A DNA stretch of 64,000 nucleotides from Bacillota bacterium (GTDB taxonomy: Bacteria > Bacillota > SHA-98 > UBA4971). Made by a program: the position numbers and the translations under genes. Numbering within the stretch: the first letter of the stretch is position 1; each line of letters starts with the position of its first letter. The notes below the pieces were generated by a model. It did not search any database, was not told the DNA's origin, and saw only the letters and a list, made by a program, of their open reading frames with translations. Of the stretch, positions 25,090-34,600 are shown in pieces. The stretch covers positions 1 to 64,000 of the forward strand of contig JANLFY010000011.1 of NCBI GenBank assembly GCA_024653485.1. Reading direction: 5' to 3'.

Positions 25090-25533
25090 TCAACCGGGGC
25101 CTGCGTCTCCGGCAGCCATCCATTCTTCGATCCTGTCCAAGAAGGCCTGTGCATCGGAACGGCCTTGGGCTAGGAAAGCCTTGATGTGTTCCCACTTGAT
25201 GTCGAGGTACTGATGCGCGAGGACATTCCGAAGCCTGGTCGTATCTGCCAGACGCGTTGAAAGGCCCGGGTCTATCAGGCCCAACGATGCGAGTTTCGTA
25301 AAGATGTCCCTATAGCTTTCCGGCATCTCGATGTCAGCCTGGGAGAGGATGATCTTGCCTATATCGGACAGGGAGTTTACAACGTTCTCGATCATGCGTT
25401 CAACGTTCCGCCGGACAAGGCGATCAGAAGTGTAGCGAGAGAAGTCCAGATCGCCAAAGTCTCCGAGGTCCGCGAGTTCTGTTCTCGCAAACTCGAGCCT
25501 CCTGATTATGCTATCCCTGGAAGCCCGCTCCAC
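25090..25533 (-). CDS. hepT: HepT-like HEPN toxin
   Basis: A 147-aa HEPN-domain protein, the toxin of a type VII toxin-antitoxin pair. The all-alpha chain ends with the RNase signature RNVLAHQY: Arg102, His107 and Tyr109 of the Rx4-6H and RxxxxHxY patterns. In this family the toxin cleaves RNA and is silenced when the MntA partner AMPylates the tyrosine after the histidine, which is present here. It starts 2 nt after the MntA stop, so they are co-translated. The first residues (MERASRDSIIRRLEFARTEL) match usual HepT starts. Confidence 0.87.
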   Translation of the reverse strand: MERASRDSIIRRLEFARTELADLGDFGDLDFSRYTSDRLVRRNVERMIENVVNSLSDIGKIILSQADIEMPESYRDIFTKLASLGLIDPGLSTRLADTTRLRNVLAHQYLDIKWEHIKAFLAQGRSDAQAFLDRIEEWMAAGDAGPG

Positions 25534-25535
25534 GT

Positions 25536-25967
25536 CTAACCCTCCGCATGATTGTGCTTAGTGGTGTGATGGTGTGCCCGCCGGAGTCCCCACAAATCAT
25601 AGAGCAGCTCGCTGAAGTCTTCAGCCTCCCGCGAGACATCCAGCATGTACTGCAGGTAGAACGCCCGGTCGCGGATGACCAGCGGAATCCCTCTTAAAGC
25701 TGCCCACGCCACCGATGCGTTCGCTTCGTTCAGGACGATGAGATCAACGTCCTTGTGAAGGAGTGCCTCGAGTTCTCCTGCGACACCGTTGATTCTGGCT
25801 AAATCGTGTGCGCCGGCGAAGTATACTGCTACGTCCACGTCTGAGCGTCTGGTCGCCCTACCCCTGGCGTGCGACCCGAAAAGAAACGCCACGACGACGT
25901 CATCTCTCGAGGCGAAGTACCGCTTGAGTGTGCCGAGAATGCGCCTGGATTCGTCGCCCTCGTGCAT
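25536..25967 (-). CDS. mntA: MntA-like antitoxin nucleotidyltransferase
   Basis: Minimal nucleotidyltransferase of the type VII toxin-antitoxin pair; it transfers AMP to the HepT tyrosine. The active site is VAFLFGSHARGRATRRSDVD (GSx10DxD), then VAVYFAG, and a third acidic site in KDVDLIVLNEA. I place the start at ATG 25967, giving 143 aa, because family members begin a few residues before LGTLKRYF. The frame stays open to 26117, but the extra 50 residues are not family-like and there is no strong ribosome binding site for either choice. A GTGCAAGCTTC motif occurs twice in tandem just upstream (25978-26000). Confidence 0.85.
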   Translation of the reverse strand: MHEGDESRRILGTLKRYFASRDDVVVAFLFGSHARGRATRRSDVDVAVYFAGAHDLARINGVAGELEALLHKDVDLIVLNEANASVAWAALRGIPLVIRDRAFYLQYMLDVSREAEDFSELLYDLWGLRRAHHHTTKHNHAEG

Positions 25968-26503
25968 CTCGTCACTTGTGCAAGCTTCTGTGCAAGCTTC
26001 GTACGCTCTTGCCGCGATGGTCTCACCGGACATCTCGCTCGTGTTCACCAGCCTGCTCACCACCTGCGGGTGCCGAACCATTCGCGCCCCGGGACCCGAA
26101 CACTCCCGGGCCTCCACGCTGACTCTGTCTGCGCCTGGTCACGTCCCAGCGTTTCTGCTTGCACGCGGTCGAGCTCTGGAGAATTCTGCGTAGCAGCGGC
26201 CGGACGCTGGGTGCCGCACCGCCGCTGGCATAGGGCGTGTCACCGTGCCGCCGGGGTGGGTGACCATCGCCGCGGGCTGGGCCGGCCGACCCCGGAGAAG
26301 CGGCTCGGGGATTCCTGCCTAGCCCTCGGCTTGATTGTACTGGAAAGTCCCCCGGCAAGCAAGGAGATTCCTTGTGTTGGCGTGGAGGCTCCTCTTGCTG
26401 CTTCCCGCGGAACGCGGTGTCATTCGGTTAGAGTTCTTGAGAGCAACGGCGCGACAGGCGGGAGCGACGTAACGCAGCGCAACGCAAGAGCAACGTAACA
26501 AAA

Positions 26504-26550
26504 GAGCGCGCCCGTTCGCAGCCGCTTCGTGAAACGAGCGCGCCCGTTTC
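26504..26550. repeat. 47-bp dispersed repeat, copy A
   Basis: Two near-palindromic blocks (GAGCGCGCCCGTT and AACGAGCGCGCCCGTTTC) separated by about 19 bp. The same 47-bp arrangement recurs at 40351-40397 with 40 of 47 bases identical and no gap; there the blocks are perfect palindromes. Copy A lies in a 600-bp gene-free gap between the MntA and Fic genes (26118-26600), in which I recognise nothing else. Confidence 0.8.
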
Positions 26551-26595
26551 CGATCATAGCGACCTCTGGGACGCGGCTATGGAGTGAATGGCATT

Positions 26596-26669
26596 GCTTA
26601 TTAAAGTGAATGGCGATATACTTTAATTACATTGTCGGGAAAATCGGCGGATTAAGGTCCTCCTTAATA
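26596..26669. repeat. Repeat flanking the Fic gene, left copy
   Basis: A roughly 70-bp segment resembling 28101-28172 without gaps. It contains ATTAAAG (26600-26606) with CTTTAAT (26621-26627), and ATTAAGG-TCCT-CCTTAAT (26651-26668). The right copy has AAAG/CTTT in the second stem, a paired change. A direct repeat GTGAATGGC also occurs at 26584 and 26606. It may be a duplicated piece of the truncated NYN gene or a mobile-element end. Confidence 0.65.
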
Positions 26670-26726
26670 GCACCGGACGGCACGCAGTCCAGTACTGGCG
26701 ATGCGTCAAGGTGGGGGTGGTTACGC

Positions 26727-27911
26727 GTGAACTCCACAAGAGCAGGCACATTTGCCAGGCAGCCGGGCGGGTACGCGGCGTTCATTCCGAAGCCCCTGCC
26801 CCCCCATCCTCCGATCCAAATGGATAGCCAGCTTCTCGAGCTCCTGTCCAAGGCGGATAGGACTCTCGGCCGCCTGGACGGTGCCACGGAGATCCTCCCG
26901 AACCCCAATCTATTTGTTGCAATGTATGTCCGCCAAGAAGCAGTGTTATCTTCACAGATCGAGGGCACGCAGGCCTCCCTCTTAGATCTGTTGGAACTTG
27001 AGCTGGACAACACCAGGCGACAGATGCCTCCGGATGTTGAGGAAGTAGTCAATTACGTCAAAGCAATGAACTATGGCTTGCAGCGGCTTGAAACGCTACC
27101 ACTCTCCCTAAGGCTCATCCGCGAAATCCATGAAGTGCTCCTGAAGGACTCAAGGGGAGGCGAGCGGAGCCCGGGGGAGTTCCGCAGAACGCAAAACTGG
27201 ATAGGTCCGCCGGGCGCGACGCTCACAAACGCGGTGTTCGTTCCGCCGCCGGTCCCGGAGATGGTGGAGGCGCTTAACGACCTCGAGAGGTTTCTTCGTT
27301 CAGAGGAACCCATGCCCGCGCTGGTCAAGTGCGCCCTGGCGCACGTCCAGTTCGAGACAATCCACCCGTTCCTTGACGGAAACGGCCGCCTCGGTAGGCT
27401 TCTCGTGACCTTCATGCTGTGCGAAAAGGGCATTCTCAGGAGGCCACTCCTGTACCTGTCACTCTTTTTCAAGCAGAACCGTCAGGAGTACTATGACAGG
27501 TTGATGGCGGTCCGAACTCAGGGAGACTTCGAAGGCTGGATCAAGTTTTTCCTAAAGGGTGTAGCAGAAATCTCCGCGCAGGCGACGGATACTGCTCGGG
27601 CGATACTTGCCCTGAGAGAGCAACACAGGGGAATCCTCAGTCACAATGGGTTGGCGAATCCGAGCTCGTTGACGCTTCTGGAGCGCCTTTACGAGCACCC
27701 TATGCTCACAGTGAGCAAGGCCGCGGAACTCCTGGATGTAACGTTCCCCACTGCCAACAATATCGTGGGGCAGTTTCAGAGGCTTGGGCTCTTGGAAGAG
27801 GTGACAGGCAGGCAACGGCGGCGCCTATTCGCCTACCGGCCCTATCTTCGGATTTTCCACCACGCTGGCATCGACTTCGAAACGGCCGCTTCGCTTGCAG
27901 AGTTTAGTTAA
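26727..27911 (+). CDS. Fic-family AMPylase with C-terminal winged helix
   Basis: A 394-aa Fic/DOC protein that transfers AMP (or another nucleotide part) to hydroxyl side chains of target proteins. The active-site loop is complete: HPFLDGNGRLGR at residues 213-224 with catalytic His213. The inhibitory helix motif SSQIEG (75-80) lies N-terminal, so this is a class II self-inhibited Fic. The C-terminus (TVSKAAELLDVTFPTANNIV) is a winged helix-turn-helix. The start is GTG 26727 after a GGTGGGGGTGG stretch, because residues from AGTFARQPGGYAAFIPKPLP match family N-termini; the frame upstream to 26610 runs through a repeat. It is flanked by two related repeats, suggesting that it moved or was captured as a unit. 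Confidence 0.85.
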   Translation: MNSTRAGTFARQPGGYAAFIPKPLPPHPPIQMDSQLLELLSKADRTLGRLDGATEILPNPNLFVAMYVRQEAVLSSQIEGTQASLLDLLELELDNTRRQMPPDVEEVVNYVKAMNYGLQRLETLPLSLRLIREIHEVLLKDSRGGERSPGEFRRTQNWIGPPGATLTNAVFVPPPVPEMVEALNDLERFLRSEEPMPALVKCALAHVQFETIHPFLDGNGRLGRLLVTFMLCEKGILRRPLLYLSLFFKQNRQEYYDRLMAVRTQGDFEGWIKFFLKGVAEISAQATDTARAILALREQHRGILSHNGLANPSSLTLLERLYEHPMLTVSKAAELLDVTFPTANNIVGQFQRLGLLEEVTGRQRRRLFAYRPYLRIFHHAGIDFETAASLAEFS

Positions 27912-28100
27912 TCGGTACCTTTACGGAAAGCCCTTGCGGAGTTGCGGGTATGGCGCACCGGGTGCACCTCTGCGGAAATGGGGACATCGACCCAACGCTT
28001 CCCAGTTGCGTCGGCCAGACGTTGCGTCGCCATGACAAGGAGAAGGGCGACATGGTCCCAAGGGGTCATCCGGCGGGCAAGAGAGCACGCGACTTGTGTC

Positions 28101-28172
28101 GCTTATTAAAGACAGTGCCGTTGCACTTTAATTGCGTTCGTGCCGAGAGCGGCGGGTTAAAGTCCTCTTTAC
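28101..28172. repeat. Repeat flanking the Fic gene, right copy
   Basis: Counterpart of 26596-26669. Shared blocks are GCTTATTAAAG, CTTTAATT and GGCGGRTTAARGTCCTCYTTA. It ends inside the first codons of the truncated NYN gene (RRVKVLF). In that frame the left copy would read RRIKVLL, so the repeat may be coding in origin. Confidence 0.65.
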
Positions 28173-28599
28173 TTACTACTATGACTGCCTCCCCTACCAG
28201 TCACTCGTCCCGAGCGACGAGGAGCGGGAAATGGTATCGCGAAAACAGCGGTTCCTCTCGGCACTGAAACGGCTGGACAGGTTTACAGTGCGAGAGGGAC
28301 GTCTCGAGTATCGAGGGACCGCTGACGACGGATCCCCCATATTTCAACAGAAGCGAGTGGACCTTCAGATCGGACTGGATATCGCGACAGTGGTCACGAG
28401 AGGTCGGGCCGACATCGTCGCGATGGTTTCCGGCGATAGCGATCTCTTGCCGGCGGTGCAAATGGCGAAGGACAGTGGCGTAATCGTGCGGCTGATACAT
28501 GGGCCAAAGGTTACCTACCACGGCGACCTTTGGGAAGCGGCTGACGAGCGAAAACAAATCTCCTCGGAGACCATAGCTCTCTGCAGCAGGGGCTCCTAA
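28132..28599 (+). pseudogene. NYN-domain RNase (LabA/MARF1-type), N-terminus missing
   Basis: The last about 145 residues of a PIN-like NYN domain: RRVKVLFTYYYDCLPYQS, QKRVDLQIGLDIATVV, VAMVSGDSDLLPAVQMA and GVIVRLIHGP, the conserved acidic residues of the second half of the metal site. The N-terminal strand with the first catalytic aspartate (the IFIDGSN-type motif) should come 30-40 residues earlier, but an in-frame TAA at 28129 blocks it and only a TTG at 28132 is available. The break falls in the repeat that also occurs before the Fic gene. A fragment of an intended N-terminus in another frame upstream (27950 onward, MAHRVHLCGNGDID) cannot be excluded. Confidence 0.6.
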
Positions 28600-28984
28600 C
28601 AGCACAAACGGAGAAGACCGCCTAGCGGCGGCCTCTCCCGCATTCTCGCCTGGCATCCCTGCTGCGTCCATACCAAGGAGCAGTGGAACACCAGGAGGCA
28701 TATTCGCATTATGATAATAGCCAGAGCGCTGCCATCTTGTCAAGCGGGTTTGAGTCTTCGTGCGGAGAGCCAAGGCTCTTTGATAGCATGAGCGTTGTGT
28801 TTGCTTGCGTGCGTCGGCAATGCTTGGCGCGACCCGGCTCCGCTCAACTGCATCGCCGATTGGGGGTTTGTGCGGATGATCGTGCGCCGACGGGTCGGCC
28901 ATTGTCGACCCTTACGAAGCGCCTCGTCGTGCACTACCGTCGCACACTACTAACGCGAGCTATTGGCACAATGGAGCGCCGCGA
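28600..28984. other. Intergenic, no gene recognised
   Basis: 385 bp between the NYN remnant and the convergent ROK gene. No known coding pattern or strong terminator is visible. Confidence 0.45.
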
Positions 28985-30304
28985 TCACACGAGGCTGGCG
29001 AGGTTTATCGATTTCCGCCCTTCTTCCTGCCTGTAGATGGGAAGCCCGAAGAACTCCTGCAGCACGAGTATGGCCGCCCCTACGAGCCACCCGTCGGGCA
29101 GCTTCGCCGGAAGGATCTCCGTCTTCTCGGACAGGACGGCAAACGCCCGTTCTTTCACCGTCCGCCTTATCGGCTCGAGGAGGAGATCCCCCGCCTGGGC
29201 CGCAGCCTCGCCGCCTACGATGATGGCCTCGGGATTCAGGATATTAACGAGGTTGGCAAGGCCTGTGCCGATGTGCGTGCCTGCCTGCCGAACCAGCACC
29301 TGTGCCATCTCGTCGCCTGCCTTCGCCGCCTCGACGATGATCTCGCGGGTGATCTTGGACTCATCGCCCCCGGCCAGTTGCAAAACCATGGATCCAGGCG
29401 CGGACCCGCCGCTCTCCGCAAGTCTCTCGACCGCCTGCCGGACCAAGGCCTTGTCCGATACCATCGCTTCGAGGCAGCCCCGGTTTCCGCATATGCACTG
29501 CGGTCCCTCTTCGTCGATGGTCATGTGGCCGATCTCGCCCGCTCCGCTCGCGCCGCCCCGGTACAGCCTCCCGCCGACTATGAGGCCCGCGCCGACACCG
29601 GCCCCCACGGTTACGCAGACGAGATCAGCGTAGTCTCGCCCCGCGCCGTACCACTTCTCGGCCAAAGCCGCTGCATTTGCGTCGTTATCAATGAACACCT
29701 GGACGCCCAGGCTGTCCTCGAGTATCTGTTTCATCGGCACGTTTATCCAGTTGAAGAAGGACGGCCACACCGACACACCCGTCTCCGGGTCCACGATGCC
29801 CGGAAGCACTATGCCTATGCCGAGGACGTCGTCGATGTCCACCGCTGCCTGAGCGAGGAGTGCGTGTGTCATCTGAATCAGGGCCTCTACGATCTCATCC
29901 GCGGTCTCATGGTCTGCCAGCATCCTCTCTTGCTGGCACAGAACATGCGCGTTCATGTCCGTGACCGCGCCGACGATCCTGCCTGGTGCGAGCTTGATGG
30001 CGATGACCGGCCGGGCCTTCTCATTGAATTTGAGCAGGATAGGTCGTCGCCCGACCTTGGACTCGCCGCTCCCGAGTTCCACGAGAAAGCCCTCTTCGAG
30101 GAGCATGGAGGCGATTCCGGTGATCGTGGAGCGTCCGAGGTTGGTCACTCTGGCGAGGTCCGCCCGGCAGATCGGGCCATGTTGGCGCACGGCATCGATC
30201 ACTATCGAGATATTGAGGTCCTTCATCAGCTTGCGGCTGCCCTTGCGAATCTTCAACTTCAACGCACCGCCTCTTTCATCTCTTCTGTCATGTTGCCGGT
30301 TCAC
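28985..30304 (-). CDS. ROK-family transcriptional repressor (NagC/XylR-like)
   Basis: A 439-aa ROK regulator. Residues about 25-85 form a winged helix-turn-helix (ICRADLARVTNLGRSTITGI). The rest is the sugar-kinase-like fold with GIGIVLPGIVDPETG, VFIDNDANAAALAEKWYGAG, VTVGAGVGAGLIVGG and the zinc motif CICGNRGCLEAMV. The presence of the DNA-binding domain makes it a regulator rather than a sugar kinase. The GTG start overlaps the stop of the GH15 gene (GTGA), so it is translated with the glycoside-utilisation operon and probably controls it in response to a sugar. Confidence 0.88.
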   Translation of the reverse strand: MNRQHDRRDERGGALKLKIRKGSRKLMKDLNISIVIDAVRQHGPICRADLARVTNLGRSTITGIASMLLEEGFLVELGSGESKVGRRPILLKFNEKARPVIAIKLAPGRIVGAVTDMNAHVLCQQERMLADHETADEIVEALIQMTHALLAQAAVDIDDVLGIGIVLPGIVDPETGVSVWPSFFNWINVPMKQILEDSLGVQVFIDNDANAAALAEKWYGAGRDYADLVCVTVGAGVGAGLIVGGRLYRGGASGAGEIGHMTIDEEGPQCICGNRGCLEAMVSDKALVRQAVERLAESGGSAPGSMVLQLAGGDESKITREIIVEAAKAGDEMAQVLVRQAGTHIGTGLANLVNILNPEAIIVGGEAAAQAGDLLLEPIRRTVKERAFAVLSEKTEILPAKLPDGWLVGAAILVLQEFFGLPIYRQEEGRKSINLASLV

Positions 30305-31602
30305 GGGTCTCCGGCGCTAGCCCTCAAAGCGCTTTCGAGCACTATGTACATGGCATGCGACCACAGGAGGGGCTTTGCGACCTCACCCCACTTCTCTACC
30401 CAGCGGGGATAGAACGATTGGTCGTTTACGTGCGCGCACACCTGCTCCGGCAGGTGCCCGGCCGCATCCGCAGCCTGCTCGACCCACTTCTCGAGCCGCC
30501 GAGCCCCTGCGACATCGCCGCTCTCGGCATAATACCACCCGAGCCAGCACGTCAGGAGAATCCATTCCCCGCCGCCGTAGAAGGTGTCCTTCGCGTACCG
30601 GTGGAGCCCCCCGTCGTGCAGAAGCTCCCTTTCGATTCGCTTCACCGTGGCGCGCATCGTCTCGTCTCGCGCGTCCACCACTCGGAAAGGCACGGCAAGC
30701 CAGAGAAGGCTGCTGTCCACATCCCGGCTTCCGACATGCTTGACAAAAGTGCCATCAGCGACGCAATTGGTCAGGATGTACGCCCGTATCCTTTTCGCTA
30801 GCGCCCTTGCGAGCGCCTCCGGCAGCTCACTTGCCGGCGCGATCCCGGGCGCGCTCTCTGGCGCGCTCGCCTGCCCTGGCGGGAACTCCCGGCACGGCGC
30901 GATCCCCGGCGCGCTCGCCGCCACCCTCGCCGGCGCCCCTGCCGGCCCCCCTGCCGGCCCCCCTGCTTGCACCCCCGCCAGCGCCCCCGCGAGTGCCCCT
31001 GGCGGCGCCGCAACCGTCGAGCCCGAGCAGTCGTCTCTCAGGTGCTCGGCGATGGAGCTGAGCCCGCCGTAAAGGCAGGCAAGGGTGGACGTGTGGACCT
31101 TGTCGCCGTTTTCCTCCCAAACGTCGTAGTTCGGATAATACCAGAGGTTCTCGATGTACCGAACAGTCTCGCGGATGCTCTCGCTGAGTTCCGCGAGGAT
31201 TTCAGCCCGGCCCGTCATCTCGACGTGCGCGGCGAGCGCCCAGAGCCACGTTCCGTAGCCGTCGAGTTGGAAATTCTCCCAATCGCTCTCGTTTTCCTCG
31301 TTACCATCGAGCGTGTACCGGGTGAACAGGAAATCCTTCTGCTCGAGCCTCTGGCCGTCCTGTATCTTGCGGATCACCGTCTCGATCTTGTGGCTGTGCA
31401 GCCTTATCACCCTGTCCACCCATCGAAAGAACCGCTCCGCGGACTCGTGCTCACCCGCGAGGTCCATTGCGTACGCCGTAAAGCTCCCGTCCCTCAGCCA
31501 GCAATAGTGGTACGTTGGGAACGAAGGCGACGCGACGTACGCCCCTCCCGGAGATTGGTTCTCGAGAATCAGCTCTATGCTTGTCCTGAAAAGATCGCCC
31601 AT
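30301..31602 (-). CDS. Glycoside hydrolase family 15 (glucoamylase-like)
   Basis: A 433-aa intracellular alpha-glycosidase. (alpha/alpha)6-barrel motifs: YHYCWLRDGSFTAYAMDLAG, FQLDGYGTWLWALA, DSSLLWLAVPF and GGEWILLTCWLGWYYAESG, which carries a glutamate in the position of the catalytic pair. ATG 31602 is preceded by AGAGGAGAG; the frame upstream to 31812 is Arg-rich and not family-like. Between about residues 165 and 230 there is a low-complexity Gly/Ala/Pro insert (GALAGVQAGGPAGGPAGAPA) encoded by short GC-rich repeats (about 30806-31015), which is not normal for GH15. There is no signal peptide, so it acts on imported oligosaccharides, downstream of GH31 and the ABC importer. Confidence 0.83.
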   Translation of the reverse strand: MGDLFRTSIELILENQSPGGAYVASPSFPTYHYCWLRDGSFTAYAMDLAGEHESAERFFRWVDRVIRLHSHKIETVIRKIQDGQRLEQKDFLFTRYTLDGNEENESDWENFQLDGYGTWLWALAAHVEMTGRAEILAELSESIRETVRYIENLWYYPNYDVWEENGDKVHTSTLACLYGGLSSIAEHLRDDCSGSTVAAPPGALAGALAGVQAGGPAGGPAGAPARVAASAPGIAPCREFPPGQASAPESAPGIAPASELPEALARALAKRIRAYILTNCVADGTFVKHVGSRDVDSSLLWLAVPFRVVDARDETMRATVKRIERELLHDGGLHRYAKDTFYGGGEWILLTCWLGWYYAESGDVAGARRLEKWVEQAADAAGHLPEQVCAHVNDQSFYPRWVEKWGEVAKPLLWSHAMYIVLESALRASAGDP

Positions 31603-31664
31603 GTAGACTCTCCTCTGTAAGCGTTTCGTTCCAGGTATCAGCGCTGCGTTCTGGCGCTGCGCAT

Positions 31665-34600
31665 TCAACTGCGCACCGCATACAGGTACATCTCGCGGCC
31701 GTTGACGCCGTGGATTCTGATGGGTAGCGCCGGGCCGTCCACGAGGTCGGCGCGCGGGACGATCACGTAGACCTCCCGGACCGGGCCGGATACGGAGACG
31801 TTGATCTTGCACGCGTGGGCTTCCTTCGGCCCACCCTCGTCTGCGCGGCCTTGGACGCTGACCAGGACCCTGTTACCCAGGTCGTCCTCGAACTCGTAGC
31901 CCTCGCTCCCGCTCGCTCCATCGCCCACGTCGTCTACGACGTCGCAAGATCCGTGCCCACCTGACCCGCCGGGTTCACGACGGCCAACATGGCACCCAAC
32001 ATAGCGCCCAACCTGAGGCTCGACATGATGCTCAACATGACGCTCAAGGGGAAGGCCCGTCACGAGGAAGCACAGGTTCTCGTACGCGTCGACCCTGTTG
32101 CCGTGTGAATGACCAAGCTCGAACCTGTCGCTAAGATCCAGCGGGATCACCGAGCCGCCGCGAATGAACACAGGAATCCTGTCGAGGTCGGCCGCGTACG
32201 AGACGACCGCCCTACCCTGGTAGGCCGCGCCGGTCCAGAAGTCGATCCATTCGCCTTCGGGAAGGTACACGTCCCTCGCAAAGCAGTTCTCCTCGGTTAT
32301 GGGAGCGACGAGCAAGTCCCTCCCAAAAAGGTACTCGTCCTCGACCTCGTAGGCATGGGGGTCGTCCGGGTAGTCGATGAAGAGCGGGCGCATCATCGGC
32401 TCTCCGGTTCGGCTGGCATGCATAGCCTCCTGATAGATGTAGGGAAGGAGGTTCATGCGAAGGTGAGCGTAATAGCGGTAGATGTCGAGGACGCGCGTGT
32501 CCCCGGTCCTTTCGGCCAGGTTCCACGGACTGCGGTCCCGGTTGAACTCGCCGCGGGACTCGGAGTGAAACTGCATGACCGGAGCGAACGCCGCCATCTC
32601 CGCCGACCGGATGAATAGCTCCGGCGTCGGTATCTCGCCCGAAAAGCCGCCGATGTCGTAGCCCCAGAAGGGTATCCCGGAGATGTTGGCGGACAGCCCC
32701 GCCACGAGGACGCTCCTGAAGTGAGCGAACGAGGAAGGCTGATCGCCTGCCCAATGGAGCGGGTACCTCTGAGCCCCTGCGAACCCTGCCCTGCTGAAAG
32801 TGATCCTGCCCTTGCCGGTGGGGTCCTTGCCGATGAAGTCGCTATATGCCGCGACATACACGTTGGGATATCGGTTTCGCATGTCCCGGCCCGTTGAACC
32901 GTCGAAGAAGACGATGTCATCATCGAAGATGAACTCCCCGCCGTCGGTCTTGAAGCCGTCGACACCCAGGTCTGACAGGAGGTATCTGCGCTTGTTGAAC
33001 CACCATTCCCTCGCCCTGGGGTTTGTGAAATCCAGGAGCAGGCTGCCTCCGAACCAGCCGTCCGTGATCCGGTAGGGCGTGCCGTCGGGGTTCATGGCGC
33101 AGAGCCGCTCGCGTATCACGTAAGCCTCGTCGAGAACGTGCTGCGCGTTTTCGGGGACGTCGAAGTGCTTGATGACAGGTATCTGCCACAGGATGAGCTT
33201 CAGGCCGGCGTCATGGACGTATTTCGCCATGGCCTTGGGATCCGGCCATTTCCCATGCTGGGGGAATGTGAAGTCGCCGTAGGTAAAGTGTTGCTCCCCG
33301 TCCTTGAGCTCGTACTCGGCGTCGTTGAAGATGTAGAAAGTCGCCTCGTCGCTCCACGCCTCGATCACGAACACAGTGGCGGGGATGTCGTGCTTTCTCA
33401 TGTTGTGGACCTGTTCCACGACCTCGCGCTGAGTGTTCCAGCTGTTGCTGGACATCCAGGGGCCGAAGACCCATTTCGGCGGGAGCGCCGGTCGGCCGGT
33501 GAGCGAGAGATACTCTCGTATCACCTGCAAGGGCGTGCCGAAGAATACGTAGATCTCAAGGACCTGGCCCATTACGCCGCCTTGGTTTCTCGCGTCGCCG
33601 TTGTTTGCCCCGTCGCCTTGGTTTGCCGCGTCAGCTCGGCCTCCTGCGTCGGCCAGGTCTCTTGCGGCGGCCCGGTGTCCCGCGTCCGCTCGGTCTCGCG
33701 CGTCGGGCAGGTTTCTCGCGTCGGCTTGGTTTCTACCGCCGGCGTCGTCCTTCGCGCTGGACTGGTTTTGCGCCCTGGCTTGGTCTATCGCGTCCAGCTT
33801 GGCGCTTATCCCGATGCGTCTTTCGATGCATCGCCCGAGGCCGCCTAGGCCGGTTTGGGTGCCCCCGCAGTCGAACCTCACGTAGTTCGGCGTGTTGACG
33901 AACATGCCGAAGCCCGCCTCTGTGAAGAAGAAGGGGACGGGCATGTAGGTCTTATTGTCCTGATAGAGATAAGGATTGTATACGCAGATGTCCGGCTGCA
34001 ATCCCGCCTGGTCCAGCTTGTTGAATCTCTCCCCAAACCCAAAGTACTTGCTGCCTTCCGACACGAATCTCAGAGTGACCGAATCTACCGACTTCCGAGG
34101 GGAGGAGGCATCGAGGCCGGGGGTGGCTGCCCCTGGGACGGAAATGACCTCCAGGTGCCTGAAGAGTCCGTCTGCTGCGCCTCCCGGGTCTATCGAGCTT
34201 TCCGACCTGAGCAAGACGCGGCCGGTTTCGTCCCGGACGGCAAAGGAGAAGGGGCTCTTCGTTATCTCCACGGAGCGGCCGGACTTCACGTCGCGGTAGA
34301 TGTACGAGTTCTCGCCGGCCCGTTCGAACGAGCACAGGCCTTCGCATTCATCGCCGGCACGAGCGTCAGCATCTATGTCGGCATCAGCATCAGCACCAGC
34401 GCCAGCATCAGCGTCAGCGTCAGCGTCGGCGTCGGCGTCGGCACCGGCGTCAGCATAGGCATCAGCATAGGCATCAGCACCGACGCTGGCCACAGCACCA
34501 GCATTACCATCGGTGACGGCGTCAGCACGAGCATCAGCGTCACCACAGACACCGGTACCACCACCAGCATTGGAGTGAGCCCCGACATTGGCGTCAGTAC

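Noticed and set aside
28201-28902. Minus-strand frame of 233 aa across the NYN remnant
   Set aside because: It is antisense to conserved NYN motifs; the sequence resembles no family.
29273-30412. Plus-strand frame of 379 aa opposite the ROK gene
   Set aside because: It is antisense to a clear ROK regulator and has no family motif or ribosome binding site.
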